The position numbers and the translations under genes were made by a program. The notes under the pieces are model-generated. The model saw nothing but the letters and a program-made list of their open reading frames with translations. It had not been told where the DNA came from and did not search any database. Shown piece by piece: positions 1 through 9,153 of a DNA stretch of 64,000 nucleotides. Numbering within the stretch: position 1 is the first letter of the stretch; each line of letters begins with the position of its first letter. Origin of the DNA: Janthinobacterium lividum (lineage in GTDB: Bacteria > Pseudomonadota > Gammaproteobacteria > Burkholderiales > Burkholderiaceae_D); the NCBI RefSeq assembly GCF_023509035.1, contig NZ_CP075583.1, positions 3,658,001 through 3,722,000 on the forward strand, given 5' to 3'.

Positions 1-185
1 GTATTGCGCCAGATCAGCGGCCAGGCGAATAGCCGAGCTCGCCTGCTTGCCTGTCGCGTTTTGCCACAGTCATGTTGCCGAATGGCGCAGCTGCGCCAAT
101 TTGCGTCATATTTTCCTTACAAAAGACTGACATCAGGCCAGCAATTGCGTCTTTTCCGCATGTTGCGACGCGTCATATGTAGTTG

Positions 186-214
186 TTGCTGGTGCATGTT
201 TACTCACCTACAAT
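186..214 (+). promoter_or_regulatory. candidate sigma-70 promoter of livK
   Basis: A TTGCTG element at 186-191 is followed after exactly 17 bases by TACAAT at 209-214, which differs from the TATAAT consensus at one base. It lies about 80 bases upstream of livK, and nothing else in positions 1-294 looks like a gene. A second TATAAA at about 250 is an alternative. This rests on base pattern alone. Confidence 0.4.
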
Positions 215-294
215 GATTTATCGATGGGGCGGTTATCCAGCGTACGACTATAAAAATAAGTGGCATTAAAAACGTTGTATCAGAGGAGATGACA

Positions 295-1452
295 ATGAAT
301 TTGAAACAGAAATTGCTCGTGGCAAGTTTGGTTTTGGGTTTCTCGCAGGCGGCAGTCGCAGCCGACCCCATCAAGATTGGCGTGTCCGGTCCGTTCACGG
401 GCGGTTCCGCGCCGATGGGCGTGTCGATGCGCGACGGCGTCAAGCTGGCCGTCGCCGAAATCAATGCCAAGGGTGGCGTACTGGGCCGTTCCCTGCTGCT
501 GATCGAGCGCGATGACGAAGCGAAGAACGAACGCGGCGTGCAGATCGCCCAGGAGCTGATCAACAAGGAAAAGGTCGCCGCCACCGTCGGCTACATCAAT
601 ACGGGCGTGGCCCTGGCGTCGCAGCGCTTCTACCAGGAAGCGAAAATTCCCGTCATGAACAATGTGGCGACGGGTTCCATTGTCACCAAGCAATTCGCCG
701 ACCAGCCGGAGAATTACATTTTCCGCAATGCGGCCAATGACACCATCCAGTCCGGCATGATCGTGCATGAGGCCATCGAGAGCCGCAAGTTCAAGAAAGT
801 GGCGATCCTGGCCGACTCCACCAACTATGGCCAGCTGGGCCGCGAAGACCTGGAAAAGGCGCTGGACAAGAAGGGCATCAAGCCCGTTGTCGTTGAAAAA
901 TACAACATCAAGGACGTCGACATGACGGCCCAGCTGCTGAAAGCCAAGCAGGCGGGGGCGGAAGTCGTGCTGACTTACGGCATCGGCCCGGAACTGGCGC
1001 AGATCGCCAACGGCATGGAAAAACTGGGCTGGAAAGTGCCGCTGATCGGCAGCTGGACCCTGGCCATGGGTAACTTCATCGACAACGCAGGCAAGAACGG
1101 CAATGGCACGCGCATGCCGCAAACCTTCATCCAGGATGCCAGCACGCCGAAGCGCAAAGCCTTCATCGACGCCTATGTGGCAGCCTACAAGCCATCGGGC
1201 GGGCGCATGCCATCGGCCGTCTCGGCCGCGCAAGGCTACGATTCCATCTACCTGCTGGCAGCCGCCTTCACGCAGGCAGGCGGCACGGACGGCCCGAAAG
1301 TGCGCGCCGCGCTGGAAAACCTGAATGAAAAAGTGGAGGGCGCCGTCACCACCTATAACAAGCCGTTCAGCAAAACCAACCATGAAGCGATCACGGCCGA
1401 ACTGACCGTGTTTGGCGAAGTCAAGGACGGCAAGGTCGTCCTTGCCAAATAA
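295..1452 (+). CDS. livK: branched-chain amino acid ABC transporter, substrate-binding protein
   Basis: Periplasmic receptor that delivers branched-chain or related amino acids to the Liv permease. The 385-residue product opens with a Sec signal peptide (Lys-rich start, hydrophobic core, AVA cleavage site near residue 22). The mature part begins DPIKIGVSGPF, the usual start of type-1 periplasmic binding folds of the LivK/LivJ family. ATG 295 is preferred over ATG 289 because AGAGGAG at 282-288 then has normal 6-base spacing. It heads the liv cluster, with livH 93 bases downstream beyond a terminator. Exact substrate specificity cannot be read from the sequence. Confidence 0.93.
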   Translation: MNLKQKLLVASLVLGFSQAAVAADPIKIGVSGPFTGGSAPMGVSMRDGVKLAVAEINAKGGVLGRSLLLIERDDEAKNERGVQIAQELINKEKVAATVGYINTGVALASQRFYQEAKIPVMNNVATGSIVTKQFADQPENYIFRNAANDTIQSGMIVHEAIESRKFKKVAILADSTNYGQLGREDLEKALDKKGIKPVVVEKYNIKDVDMTAQLLKAKQAGAEVVLTYGIGPELAQIANGMEKLGWKVPLIGSWTLAMGNFIDNAGKNGNGTRMPQTFIQDASTPKRKAFIDAYVAAYKPSGGRMPSAVSAAQGYDSIYLLAAAFTQAGGTDGPKVRAALENLNEKVEGAVTTYNKPFSKTNHEAITAELTVFGEVKDGKVVLAK

Positions 1453-1481
1453 GTCCGGCTAATTCCAACTATCTAGCCGCG

Positions 1482-1520
1482 AAATGGCCAGCCTTGAGGA
1501 ATCAGGACTGGCCATTTTTT
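1482..1520 (+). terminator. rho-independent terminator between livK and livH
   Basis: AATGGCCAG and CTGGCCATT form a perfect stem around a loop of about 16 bases, followed by a T6 run at 1515-1520. It sits between livK and livH on the coding strand. It probably trims most transcripts after livK, so the binding protein is made in excess over the membrane complex, as is common in binding-protein ABC operons. Confidence 0.75.
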
Positions 1521-1545
1521 CATCTTTCGTCTTCCGGGGAACACC

Positions 1546-2436
1546 ATGGAAATCTTCCTGCAGCTCGTCTTCAGCGGCATCGCGCTGGGTATGATCTATG
1601 CCGTCATCGCCTTCGGCTATCAGCTGACCTTTGCCACTTCCGGCACCCTCAATTTTGGCCAGGGCGAATCCCTGATGCTGGGCGCGCTCGTGGGCCTTTC
1701 CGTGGTGGGTACCATCCACGGCGGCCCGTACATGAGCTATCTCTTGATGATCCCCATCGTCATCGTCTTCGGCGCCTTGCAGGGCGTGTTCGTCGAATGG
1801 ATAGGCGTGCGGCCCGCCATCAAGATCAAGTCCGAATTCGGCTGGATCATGTCGACCATCGCGCTGGCCATCATTTTCAAGAACGTGGCGGAAAATATCT
1901 GGGGCAAGGATGACCTGATGTTCCCGTCGCCGCTGTCGGCCGCGCCGTTCCAGGTGTTTGGCGCCAATGTGCAGCAGATGCAGGTGGCCGTTATCGTCGG
2001 CGCGCTGGCCATTATGCTGGCCGTCGAGGTATTCAACCGCAAATCGATCTACGGCAAGGCCGTCGTGGCGACGGCGAATGACCGCGACGCGGCCGGCCTG
2101 ATGGGCATCAACACGGGCATGGTCATCACCTTTTCCTACGCGCTGTCGTCGGCCACGGCCGCCTTTGCGGGCGTGCTGGTGGCGCCGTTGACCTTGACGG
2201 GGGCCACCATGGGCGCGTCGCTGGGCTTGAAAGCGTTTGCCGTGGCCATCATCGGCGGCCTGACCTCGGGCGTGGGCGCCATCGTCGGCGGACTGATACT
2301 GGGCATCGCCGAGACGACCACCGGCTATTACATTTCCACCGGCTACAAGGAAGTGCCTGGCCTGCTGCTCCTGCTGCTGGTGCTGGCCATCAAGCCGTCC
2401 GGCCTGTTCGGCAAAGCCGCGATCAAGAAAGTCTGA
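1546..2436 (+). CDS. livH: branched-chain amino acid ABC transporter permease LivH
   Basis: Inner-membrane permease of 296 residues that pairs with LivM to form the translocation path. The N-terminal half carries the LivH pattern (GIALGMIYAVIAFGYQLTF and TLNFGQGE), and several hydrophobic helices run through to residue 290. The C-terminal part has the EAA-like stretch ending in a GLFGKAA motif typical of the family. An AGGATCACATG junction leaves only 7 bases before the livM-livG gene, so the two are translated from the same message. Confidence 0.93.
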   Translation: MEIFLQLVFSGIALGMIYAVIAFGYQLTFATSGTLNFGQGESLMLGALVGLSVVGTIHGGPYMSYLLMIPIVIVFGALQGVFVEWIGVRPAIKIKSEFGWIMSTIALAIIFKNVAENIWGKDDLMFPSPLSAAPFQVFGANVQQMQVAVIVGALAIMLAVEVFNRKSIYGKAVVATANDRDAAGLMGINTGMVITFSYALSSATAAFAGVLVAPLTLTGATMGASLGLKAFAVAIIGGLTSGVGAIVGGLILGIAETTTGYYISTGYKEVPGLLLLLLVLAIKPSGLFGKAAIKKV

Positions 2437-2443
2437 GGATCAC

Positions 2444-4387
2444 ATGAACAAGAAAATCACCATGCTGGCGCTGAGCGCGGCGGGTCTGGCCGCGCTCGCG
2501 CTGTTCCCCATCGTCATCCCGAATCCCTATTACATCCACCTGGCCGAGACCATTCTGATCTACGCCATCCTGCTGTTCGGCCTCGATATCGTTGTCGGCT
2601 ACACGGGGCAGGTGTCGCTGGGTCATGCGGGCTTGTTCGGCATCGGCTCGTACGCCACGGGCGTGCTGGTATTCAAGCTGGGCGCGCCGTTCTGGCTGGC
2701 CATCCCTGCCAGTATCGTGGGCGCGGCCGTGTTTGGCGCCATCCTGGCCTTGCCTGCCTTGCGCGTGACGGGGCCTTACCTGGCCATGGTGACCCTGGCC
2801 TTCGGCACCATCGTGCAAATCCTGATCAATGAAATGAGCTTCCTGACGGAAGGGCCGATGGGCATCAAGATCCACAAGCCCGTCCTGTTCGGCCATAAAC
2901 TGACAGAGGTGGAGTACTACTATATGGTCGCCGCGCTGCTGGTGATATCGCTGGTGGTGGTGCACCGTATTTTGAAGTCGAACCTGGGCCGAGCGTTTGA
3001 AGCCTTGCGCGACAGCCCCATCGCCTCGGACTGCATGGGCGTGTCCGTCTACCGCTACAAGGTGTACGCTTTCGTCATCAGCGCCGGTTTCGCGGGCCTG
3101 GCCGGCAGCCTGTATGCATATTCGGAAGAATACATCTCGCCCAATACCTATAACTTCGAGCTGACGATCTTGTTCCTGCTGGCCGTCATCATGGGCGGTC
3201 GCAAGACGCGCTCGGGCGCGCTGATCGGCGCCTTGATCGTCGTCATGTTGCCCAGCCTCCTGTCGGACATTGAATTGTTCCGCAAGATCGCCGTCAGCGC
3301 CGCCGTGCTGGGCGTGATCGGTTCCGCCTTCATGCTGGCCAAGAAGCGCTCTACGCTGCGCGGCGTGCTCGTGCCCCTGGTGGCTACCATCGGCCTGGCT
3401 GCGTTTTCCTACAAACTGGACAACATGGTCGACTGGCGTTTGACCATCTTCGGCCTGATGACCCTGTTCGTCGTGTACTACCTGCAGGACGGCATCGTGG
3501 GTTTTTTGATGAGCTTTATCGGCAAGGGCCGGCGCCATGTGCAGGCCGTCGCTTCTCAAGGTGTGGCGCCGTTCGACCACGCACAGGGCGGGCAGCAGGG
3601 CGCGCCCCTGCTGCGGGTGGATCAGGCCCTGATGCAGTTCGGCGGCCTGAAAGCGCTGAACCAGGTGGACTTGAACGTTACGCAAGGCTCCGTGCATGGC
3701 TTGATCGGGCCGAACGGCTCGGGCAAGAGCACGATGATGAACGTGCTGACGGGGATCTACAAGCCGACGGCGGGCAAAGTGGAATTCGCCGGCGCCGTGA
3801 TCTCCGGCCGCACGCCGTCCGAAATCGCGCTGGGCGGCGTGGCGCGCACCTTTCAGAACGTGCAGCTGTTCGGCGAGATGACGGCCACCGAGAACGTGCT
3901 GGTGGGCTTGCACAATACCTTCAAATCGAATGTGCTGGACGTGATGCTGCATACGCCCCGCTACAAGCGCGAAGAAACGGCCGCGCGCGAGCGGGCCGCC
4001 AGCATCCTTGAATTCGTGGGCCTGGCCGACCTGGCCAACGAAGAGGCGCGCAATCTGCCGTATGGAAAGCAGCGGCTGCTGGAAATCGGCCGCGCGCTGG
4101 GCCTCAACCCGCGCCTGCTGCTGCTCGATGAACCGGCGGCGGGCCTGACGGCGCCCGACATCAAGGAGCTGATGGCCATCATCCGCAAGATCCGCGAGCA
4201 CGGCATCACCATCATCCTGATCGAGCATCACATGGATGTGGTGATGGCGCTGTCGGACGTGGTGACGGTGCTGGACTTCGGTCAGAAGATCGCAGAAGGC
4301 GCACCCGCGCTTGTCCAGAGCGACCCGAAAGTGATCGAAGCCTACCTGGGCGGCAGCGCCGAAACCCTGGCGCCAGCGGCGCACTGA
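2444..4387 (+). CDS. LivM-LivG fusion: branched-chain amino acid ABC permease plus ATPase
   Basis: A single 647-residue frame joins a LivM permease (about residues 1-350, with the GYTGQVSLGHAGLFGIGSYA signature) to a LivG ATPase (about 385-640). In the ATPase half I see Walker A GPNGSGKST, the Q-loop region TFQNVQLF, the Liv-type signature LPYGKQRLLEI and Walker B LLLLDEPAAGL, with the switch His in IEHHMD. No stop or start separates the halves, and a linker of about 35 residues joins them. The gene lies 7 bases after livH and 10 bases before livF. It replaces separate livM and livG genes, so the complex would be LivH, LivMG and LivF. Confidence 0.92.
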   Translation: MNKKITMLALSAAGLAALALFPIVIPNPYYIHLAETILIYAILLFGLDIVVGYTGQVSLGHAGLFGIGSYATGVLVFKLGAPFWLAIPASIVGAAVFGAILALPALRVTGPYLAMVTLAFGTIVQILINEMSFLTEGPMGIKIHKPVLFGHKLTEVEYYYMVAALLVISLVVVHRILKSNLGRAFEALRDSPIASDCMGVSVYRYKVYAFVISAGFAGLAGSLYAYSEEYISPNTYNFELTILFLLAVIMGGRKTRSGALIGALIVVMLPSLLSDIELFRKIAVSAAVLGVIGSAFMLAKKRSTLRGVLVPLVATIGLAAFSYKLDNMVDWRLTIFGLMTLFVVYYLQDGIVGFLMSFIGKGRRHVQAVASQGVAPFDHAQGGQQGAPLLRVDQALMQFGGLKALNQVDLNVTQGSVHGLIGPNGSGKSTMMNVLTGIYKPTAGKVEFAGAVISGRTPSEIALGGVARTFQNVQLFGEMTATENVLVGLHNTFKSNVLDVMLHTPRYKREETAARERAASILEFVGLADLANEEARNLPYGKQRLLEIGRALGLNPRLLLLDEPAAGLTAPDIKELMAIIRKIREHGITIILIEHHMDVVMALSDVVTVLDFGQKIAEGAPALVQSDPKVIEAYLGGSAETLAPAAH

Positions 4388-4397
4388 GAGGAAGACC

Positions 4398-5120
4398 ATG
4401 CTGACCATTAACAATCTGCACGCCGCCTACGGCAAAGTCGAAGTCCTGCACGGCATTTCGCTCGACGTCCCGAAGGGCAAGCTGGTGACCCTGATCGGCT
4501 CGAACGGGGCCGGCAAGACCACCACCATGCGCGCCATTTCCGGCATGCTGAAACCCAAATCCGGCACCGTCACCCTGGGCGGCAAGGATGTCACGGGTTT
4601 AGACTCGCACCGCATCGCCCGCGCCGGCCTGGCTCACTCGCCGGAAGGGCGGCGCGTGTTTGCCTCGATGTCGGTGACGGACAACCTGCTGCTGGGCGCT
4701 TTTCCCCGCTTTACGCGGGCGCGTCCGAAAGGCGACATCAAGGGCGACCTGGACAAGGCGCTGGAGCTGTTCCCCCGCCTGAAGGAGCGGCGCGACCAGC
4801 TGGCCGGCACGCTTTCCGGCGGCGAACAGCAAATGCTGGCCATGGCCCGCGCCGTGATGCTGAACCCGGAAGTGATCCTGCTGGACGAACCGTCGATGGG
4901 ACTGGCGCCCATCCTGGTAGAGGAAGTCTTCCGCATCATCACGCGATTAAAGGCGGAAGGCGTGACCATGCTGCTGGTCGAGCAATTCGCCGCCGCCGCC
5001 CTGAACGTGGCCGATTACGGCTACGTGCTGGAAAACGGCAGTATCTCGGTGCACGGGCCGGCCGAAAGCCTCAAGACAGATCCGAAGGTGATTGCGGCTT
5101 ACCTGGGCGGCGGGCACTGA
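4398..5120 (+). CDS. livF: branched-chain amino acid ABC transporter ATP-binding protein LivF
   Basis: Cytoplasmic ATPase of 240 residues, normal LivF length. Walker A is GSNGAGKTTT, the ABC signature LSGGEQQ and Walker B VILLDEPSMGLAP. The sequence SPEGRRVF is a LivF hallmark that distinguishes it from LivG. It is the last gene of the liv operon and overlaps the 3' end of the convergent membrane-protein gene by 22 bases. Confidence 0.94.
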   Translation: MLTINNLHAAYGKVEVLHGISLDVPKGKLVTLIGSNGAGKTTTMRAISGMLKPKSGTVTLGGKDVTGLDSHRIARAGLAHSPEGRRVFASMSVTDNLLLGAFPRFTRARPKGDIKGDLDKALELFPRLKERRDQLAGTLSGGEQQMLAMARAVMLNPEVILLDEPSMGLAPILVEEVFRIITRLKAEGVTMLLVEQFAAAALNVADYGYVLENGSISVHGPAESLKTDPKVIAAYLGGGH

Positions 5121-5788
5121 GCAAACATTTCCTCGAACCGCGCATCGCGTGCATGCAGCAGCAGCACGCAGTGCATGGAAGGGGCGGGCTCGAAGAAGAG
5201 GCTGTAGCTGTTGCCGAAAATGGCGGGACCTGCCAGGGTGCGGGTCCACCGCACCGTGGTGGTGGACTTTGTGATGCGTGTATAAGTGATTGTCTTGCCT
5301 TCGTCACCGATAGCATCAATATCGTACTGCGCCTCGAACGGCGCCAGTGCGCGCGCGCTTTTCAGCTGTTGGGTGACCAGGCGCCGTGCCAGCGTGCGCC
5401 AGAGCCATTCCCACGGCAGTTGCTGCCAGCTGATCACGCGCGGCACCAACACCAGCAAGGCAAAGATCAGTCCGGAAAAAAACAGGCAAACGAGGTCCAG
5501 CCGAACGCCGTGCACAAGCAGGCCGCCGCTCGCGGCAAAGGCCAGTGCCATCACCAGGCCGATCACGCTGCTCCACACCATGACGGCGTGGAGTCTGGGC
5601 GACTGTGCAAACGCCTGCTGAATCTCCCGCTCGCTGGCCTGCAAGCGTTGCTCGATGCCGCCGCGCACCCTGTTCGCCAGCAGCCTGGCGTGAAAGGCTG
5701 CTTCCAGTTCGGGTGCCATGCGTTCGAGGGTGTCCGTAGTGATGAGCGTGCGCAGGCGTAGGAGAGGGTGATGCGGGTTTGTTTGCAT
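5099..5788 (-). CDS. uncharacterised membrane protein
   Basis: A 229-residue protein I do not recognise. A soluble N-terminal part of about 65 residues, rich in Arg, Glu and Gln and probably helical, is followed by two adjacent hydrophobic segments (about residues 69-90 and 95-115). A C-terminal soluble domain of about 110 residues follows, with many aromatic and Thr residues. The topology suggests a small inner-membrane protein with both ends in the cytoplasm, possibly a YcxB-like architecture, but no signature supports this. It is convergent with livF and overlaps its end by 22 bases. Confidence 0.7.
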   Translation of the reverse strand: MQTNPHHPLLRLRTLITTDTLERMAPELEAAFHARLLANRVRGGIEQRLQASEREIQQAFAQSPRLHAVMVWSSVIGLVMALAFAASGGLLVHGVRLDLVCLFFSGLIFALLVLVPRVISWQQLPWEWLWRTLARRLVTQQLKSARALAPFEAQYDIDAIGDEGKTITYTRITKSTTTVRWTRTLAGPAIFGNSYSLFFEPAPSMHCVLLLHARDARFEEMFAQCPPPR

Positions 5789-5944
5789 GGGTAATCAGTT
5801 GCGTATCAGTGGGCGGCTGCCATGTTAAGCGATCGGCATTGCCTTTGTATACACTGCCTGCTGCAGGCGTGTATCGCCAAGCTGGCTTTAGCTTGTCAAA
5901 TCCTCTACACTGCGCCCTTCCTCACGTGGCGTAAAACAGCTCCC

Positions 5945-8075
5945 ATGCGCAGTGCCAGTCTGACTTTCCCGCTTTTTTTTCCTGCTTTTGCCCGCCATTG
6001 CCTGCGCCGAAAATGCGCCGCTGCAGAAAGTTGAAATTTCGGCCGCCAGCGGCATGCAGCAGCGGCGCGACGATACGGCCGCGAAGATCATCGTCAGCCG
6101 TGACGACCTTGTCCAATATGGCGACAGCAGCCTGGCCGCGACACTGAAACGCCAGCCCGGCGTCTCCGTCGTTGGCAACGAGGTGCGCATGCGGGGCCTG
6201 GGCGCCGGCTACACGCAAATGCTGATCAACGGCGACCCCGCGCCTCCGGGGTTTTCCATCGAGTCGATCGCCCCTGACATGATCGAGCGCATCGAGATTT
6301 TGCGCAGCGCGACGGCCGAATACAGCATGCAAGCCGTCGCCGGCAGCATCAACGTGGTCTTGCGCAAGGGCGCCAGCGGCGCCGAGCGCGAATGGAAACT
6401 GGGCGTGGGCCGGCAGGATGGCCGCTGGCAGCCTGCCGTGTCCTTGCGCGTGGCGGACAAGCTGCCGGGTTTCGCCTACGCGCTGACGGGCGCGCTGGAG
6501 CGCACGGCCGATGACGTGGCGGGACGGACGACTGAAACAATCGCTGATTCCACCGGCATGCTGCTGGCGCTGCGTGACACGCGCACGCGCAACGCTTCGT
6601 CCGTCAACAAGGCCAGCCTGACGCCGCGCCTGCACTGGACCCTGGACAATGGCGACACGCTCACCTGGCAAAGCTTGCTGGACTGGTATCGCACGGGGTT
6701 TGACGGTGTGGCCCGCGAAACGGTGCTGATGGGGGCGGCCAGCAGCTACCCGCGCAATGGCGCCACCTCGCAAGCCAGCGTGTTGTCGGCGCGCAGTGAT
6801 GTGAGCTGGGCGCACTCGCTGGGAGCGGCGGGCAAGCTGACGGGCAAGCTGGGCGTCAACCACAACCGGCGCGATACGGATTACGCCTTCCATGGCGAGG
6901 CGGCCGATGGCGCGCCCCTGCTGCTGCGCGGCGTGGTCTCCGACGCCATCGATGACAGCGTCAGCAGCAGCGGAAAATACCTGGGAAGGCTGGGCGGCGG
7001 GCATGCCCTGAGCTTGGGCTGGGACGGCAGCCTGATACGCCGCAGCGAGTCGCGCCGCCAGCGCGACACGTATTTTGCCGGCGGCGCATCGTATGCGCTC
7101 GATGAAGACTACACGGCCGATGTACGTCGCCTGGCCCTGTATGCGCAGGATGAATGGGATGTGACACCGCGCCTGCAAATGTATGCGGGCGTGCGCTGGG
7201 AAGGCTTGCAGACGGCGACCGAAGGGCGCACTTTGAGCGAAGTGCGCACGCGGGCCAGCGTCTGGAGTCCCGTGGCGCAGCTGCTGTGGAAGCTGCCGGA
7301 GCAGGAGCGCGACCAGCTGCGGCTGGCGCTGGCGCGCACCTACAAGGCGCCCACCACGCGCAACCTGGTGCCGCGCCGCTATACCGTCAACAATGGCAAT
7401 GGCGCCAATAATCCCGATTTTCAGGGCAATCCCAACCTGCGCCCCGAGCTGGCGTGGGGGCTGGACGCGGCCTGGGAGAGCTATTTTGGCAAGAGCGGCG
7501 TGGCCAGCCTGTCGGTATACATGCGGCGCATCAGCGACGTCACCGTGCAGCGCCTGTTCCAGCACGATGGCATCTGGATTGCCAGCCCGTTCAACAATGG
7601 CACTGCCACGGTGCGCGGCATCGAAATGGATGTGAAATTCCCCGCGCGGACCTGGTGGGTGCAGGCACCCGATATCGACGTGCGCGCCAATGCGGGGCGC
7701 AACTGGTCCAGCGTCGCCGCCGTGCCGGGTCCTGGCAACCGCCTGGCCAGCCAGGTGCCGGCCACGCTCAACCTGGGACTCGATTACCGGCTCTCGCCGA
7801 GGATAAGCATGGGCGGTAATCTGAACGTGCAGACGGGCGGCCTGGCGCGGCTCGATGCGCATGCCAGCAGCCATGCGGGCGTGCGGCGCACCCTTGACGC
7901 ATATGCGCTGTGGCAGCCGGACGCGAAAACGCGCGTGCGCCTGTCGGCGGCCAATCTGCTGCATCAGCATCAGGTGCAGGGGCTATCCTATGTGGATGAT
8001 GCGGGCCGCAGCGACAGCGTGACGACCCTGGACGGCAGCGCAGCGCTGCGCCTGATGTTCGAGCGCAGCTTGTAA
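5945..8075 (+). CDS. TonB-dependent receptor, frameshifted within the signal peptide
   Basis: Outer-membrane active transporter. The main frame, open from codon 5988 to 8075 (695 residues), contains a plug domain (about residues 25-130; LINGDPAPPGFSIESI, then ERIEILRSATAEYSMQAVAG) and a long beta barrel. It lacks a start with a signal peptide. ATG 5945 starts in another frame with MRSASLTFPLFF. Removing one T from the T8 run at 5973-5980 joins the two frames into MRSASLTFPLFFLLLPAIACA, a textbook signal peptide, giving a 709-residue protein. This is either a homopolymer sequencing error or an OFF state of a slippable tract. The substrate is unknown; siderophore-type receptors share this plug. 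Confidence 0.8.
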
Positions 8076-8078
8076 GCA

Positions 8079-8399
8079 TCAGTGTCTGGTGGGCTTTTCC
8101 TGCTGCACCAGGATGAATGGGCTGACGACGACGGCCCATAGCGCGGCATCGGCTGCCTGCCAGTCCAGCGCCTGCTGGTCCGACACCTTGGCCACTTTGC
8201 CATCGACCATCCACTGCGTGATGGTGGCCTTGTCGTCGTGCGAGATGCGCACGGCCACTTCGACCAGGTCCAGTTCATTGGCGACCCAGACGACGTTGCC
8301 CTGGGCGAAGTGTTTTTCCAGCTCGCTCCAGGCCAGGCGGGCCGTTTCGCTGTTCACTTTGAGGCGTAGTTCGGTGTCTTTTTCAGGATTGGTTTGCAT
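8079..8399 (-). CDS. DUF2288-like small protein
   Basis: A 106-residue acidic soluble protein from ATG 8399 (MQTNPEKD). It shows the pattern I associate with DUF2288: LAWSELEKHFAQG, then LDLVEVAVRISHDD, then a conserved end with WQAADAALWAVVVSPFILVQ. The family is of unknown function and usually about 100 residues long, as here. A longer frame begins at 8438, but the extra residues (MHRHPTHRNLIFR) look unlike the family. It is convergent with the TonB receptor gene, leaving 3 bases between the stops. Confidence 0.7.
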   Translation of the reverse strand: MQTNPEKDTELRLKVNSETARLAWSELEKHFAQGNVVWVANELDLVEVAVRISHDDKATITQWMVDGKVAKVSDQQALDWQAADAALWAVVVSPFILVQQEKPTRH

Positions 8400-8442
8400 G
8401 CGAAATATCAGGTTGCGGTGAGTCGGGTGCCGATGCACGCGG

Positions 8443-9151
8443 TTACTTGCCTGGCAGGGCTTCCACGTGCGGCGTTGGCGTACCCTGCCATGTTAACCGA
8501 TAGGCCGTGCCTTTGCGAACATTGCCCACGAGGGCGGGGCGGAAGCAGGCCAGGCTTGGTGCCGCTGGCGTGACGGACGCTGGGGAAGATCACGCCCATG
8601 GAACCGGCTTCGAGGAGGATGGCGGCCAGGTCTTGCGAGGCGATGTAGCTGGCCGGATCGAGGCAGGCGATGTAGCGCTCCTGGCCGCGCAAGTCGTGGA
8701 AGCTGGCGGAAAAATCGGCCAGCAGCGACTGGTAGTTGACGCTGTCGTCGAAATAATCGATTTCCTGGTATTCCACGGTTTTGTGGAAAATGATCTCGGC
8801 CAGCGCCGTTTTCATGTCGAAGGCGCAATACCAGGCCCCCCGTTCGCCATCGTTGAAACGCGCCCCTTCCGGGCGGGCGTACGTATAGGCGGCATTGATG
8901 ATACGAAAGTGCGGCACGCCAAAAACCAGCTCGTCCACGCCAATTCCTGGCGCGCCGCCGTACTCGGCCACCAGGCGCGCATTGGTCGCGTTATCGAGCT
9001 CGAACAGCTCGCGCAGGTGGTCGTCGTCCTCGGCCAGGGGCGCCAGCACGGAGTCTTCCATGTCGGCGAAGCGCGAAGGAATCAGGCGGCAGGTATCGAT
9101 CTGGCGCAAGGCGGCCAGCGGCGGCAGGGGGAAATTTGGGGCGGCAGGCAC
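8443..9151 (-). pseudogene. RES-domain toxin of a RES/DUF2384 toxin-antitoxin pair, frameshifted near its C-terminus
   Basis: RES toxins are NAD-degrading enzymes of the MbcT type. From GTG 9151, which lies 2 bases after the antitoxin stop, the frame carries the RES features ARFNDGERGAWYCAFD, ALAEIIFH and VIFPSVRHASGT. After that Thr the frame reads nonsense and runs on to 8408. Dropping one base of the TT at 8556-8557 instead gives SLACFRPALVGNVRKGTAYR and an end at 8443, the expected RES C-terminus and a 235-residue product. The defect is therefore one inserted base. It may be a sequencing error or a genuine loss of toxin activity with the antitoxin retained. Confidence 0.8.
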
Positions 9152-9153
9152 GC

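Noticed and set aside
4..216. Short plus-strand frame before livK
   Set aside because: No ribosome site, Cys/Arg-rich product without features, and it overlaps the candidate livK promoter.
2423..4414. 663-codon open frame antisense to the livMG fusion
   Set aside because: Composition typical of a GC-rich shadow, with no recognisable motif; the plus strand encodes a clear transporter.
5922..7970. 682-codon open frame opposite the first TonB receptor
   Set aside because: Shadow composition; the TonB receptor plug and barrel motifs are on the other strand.
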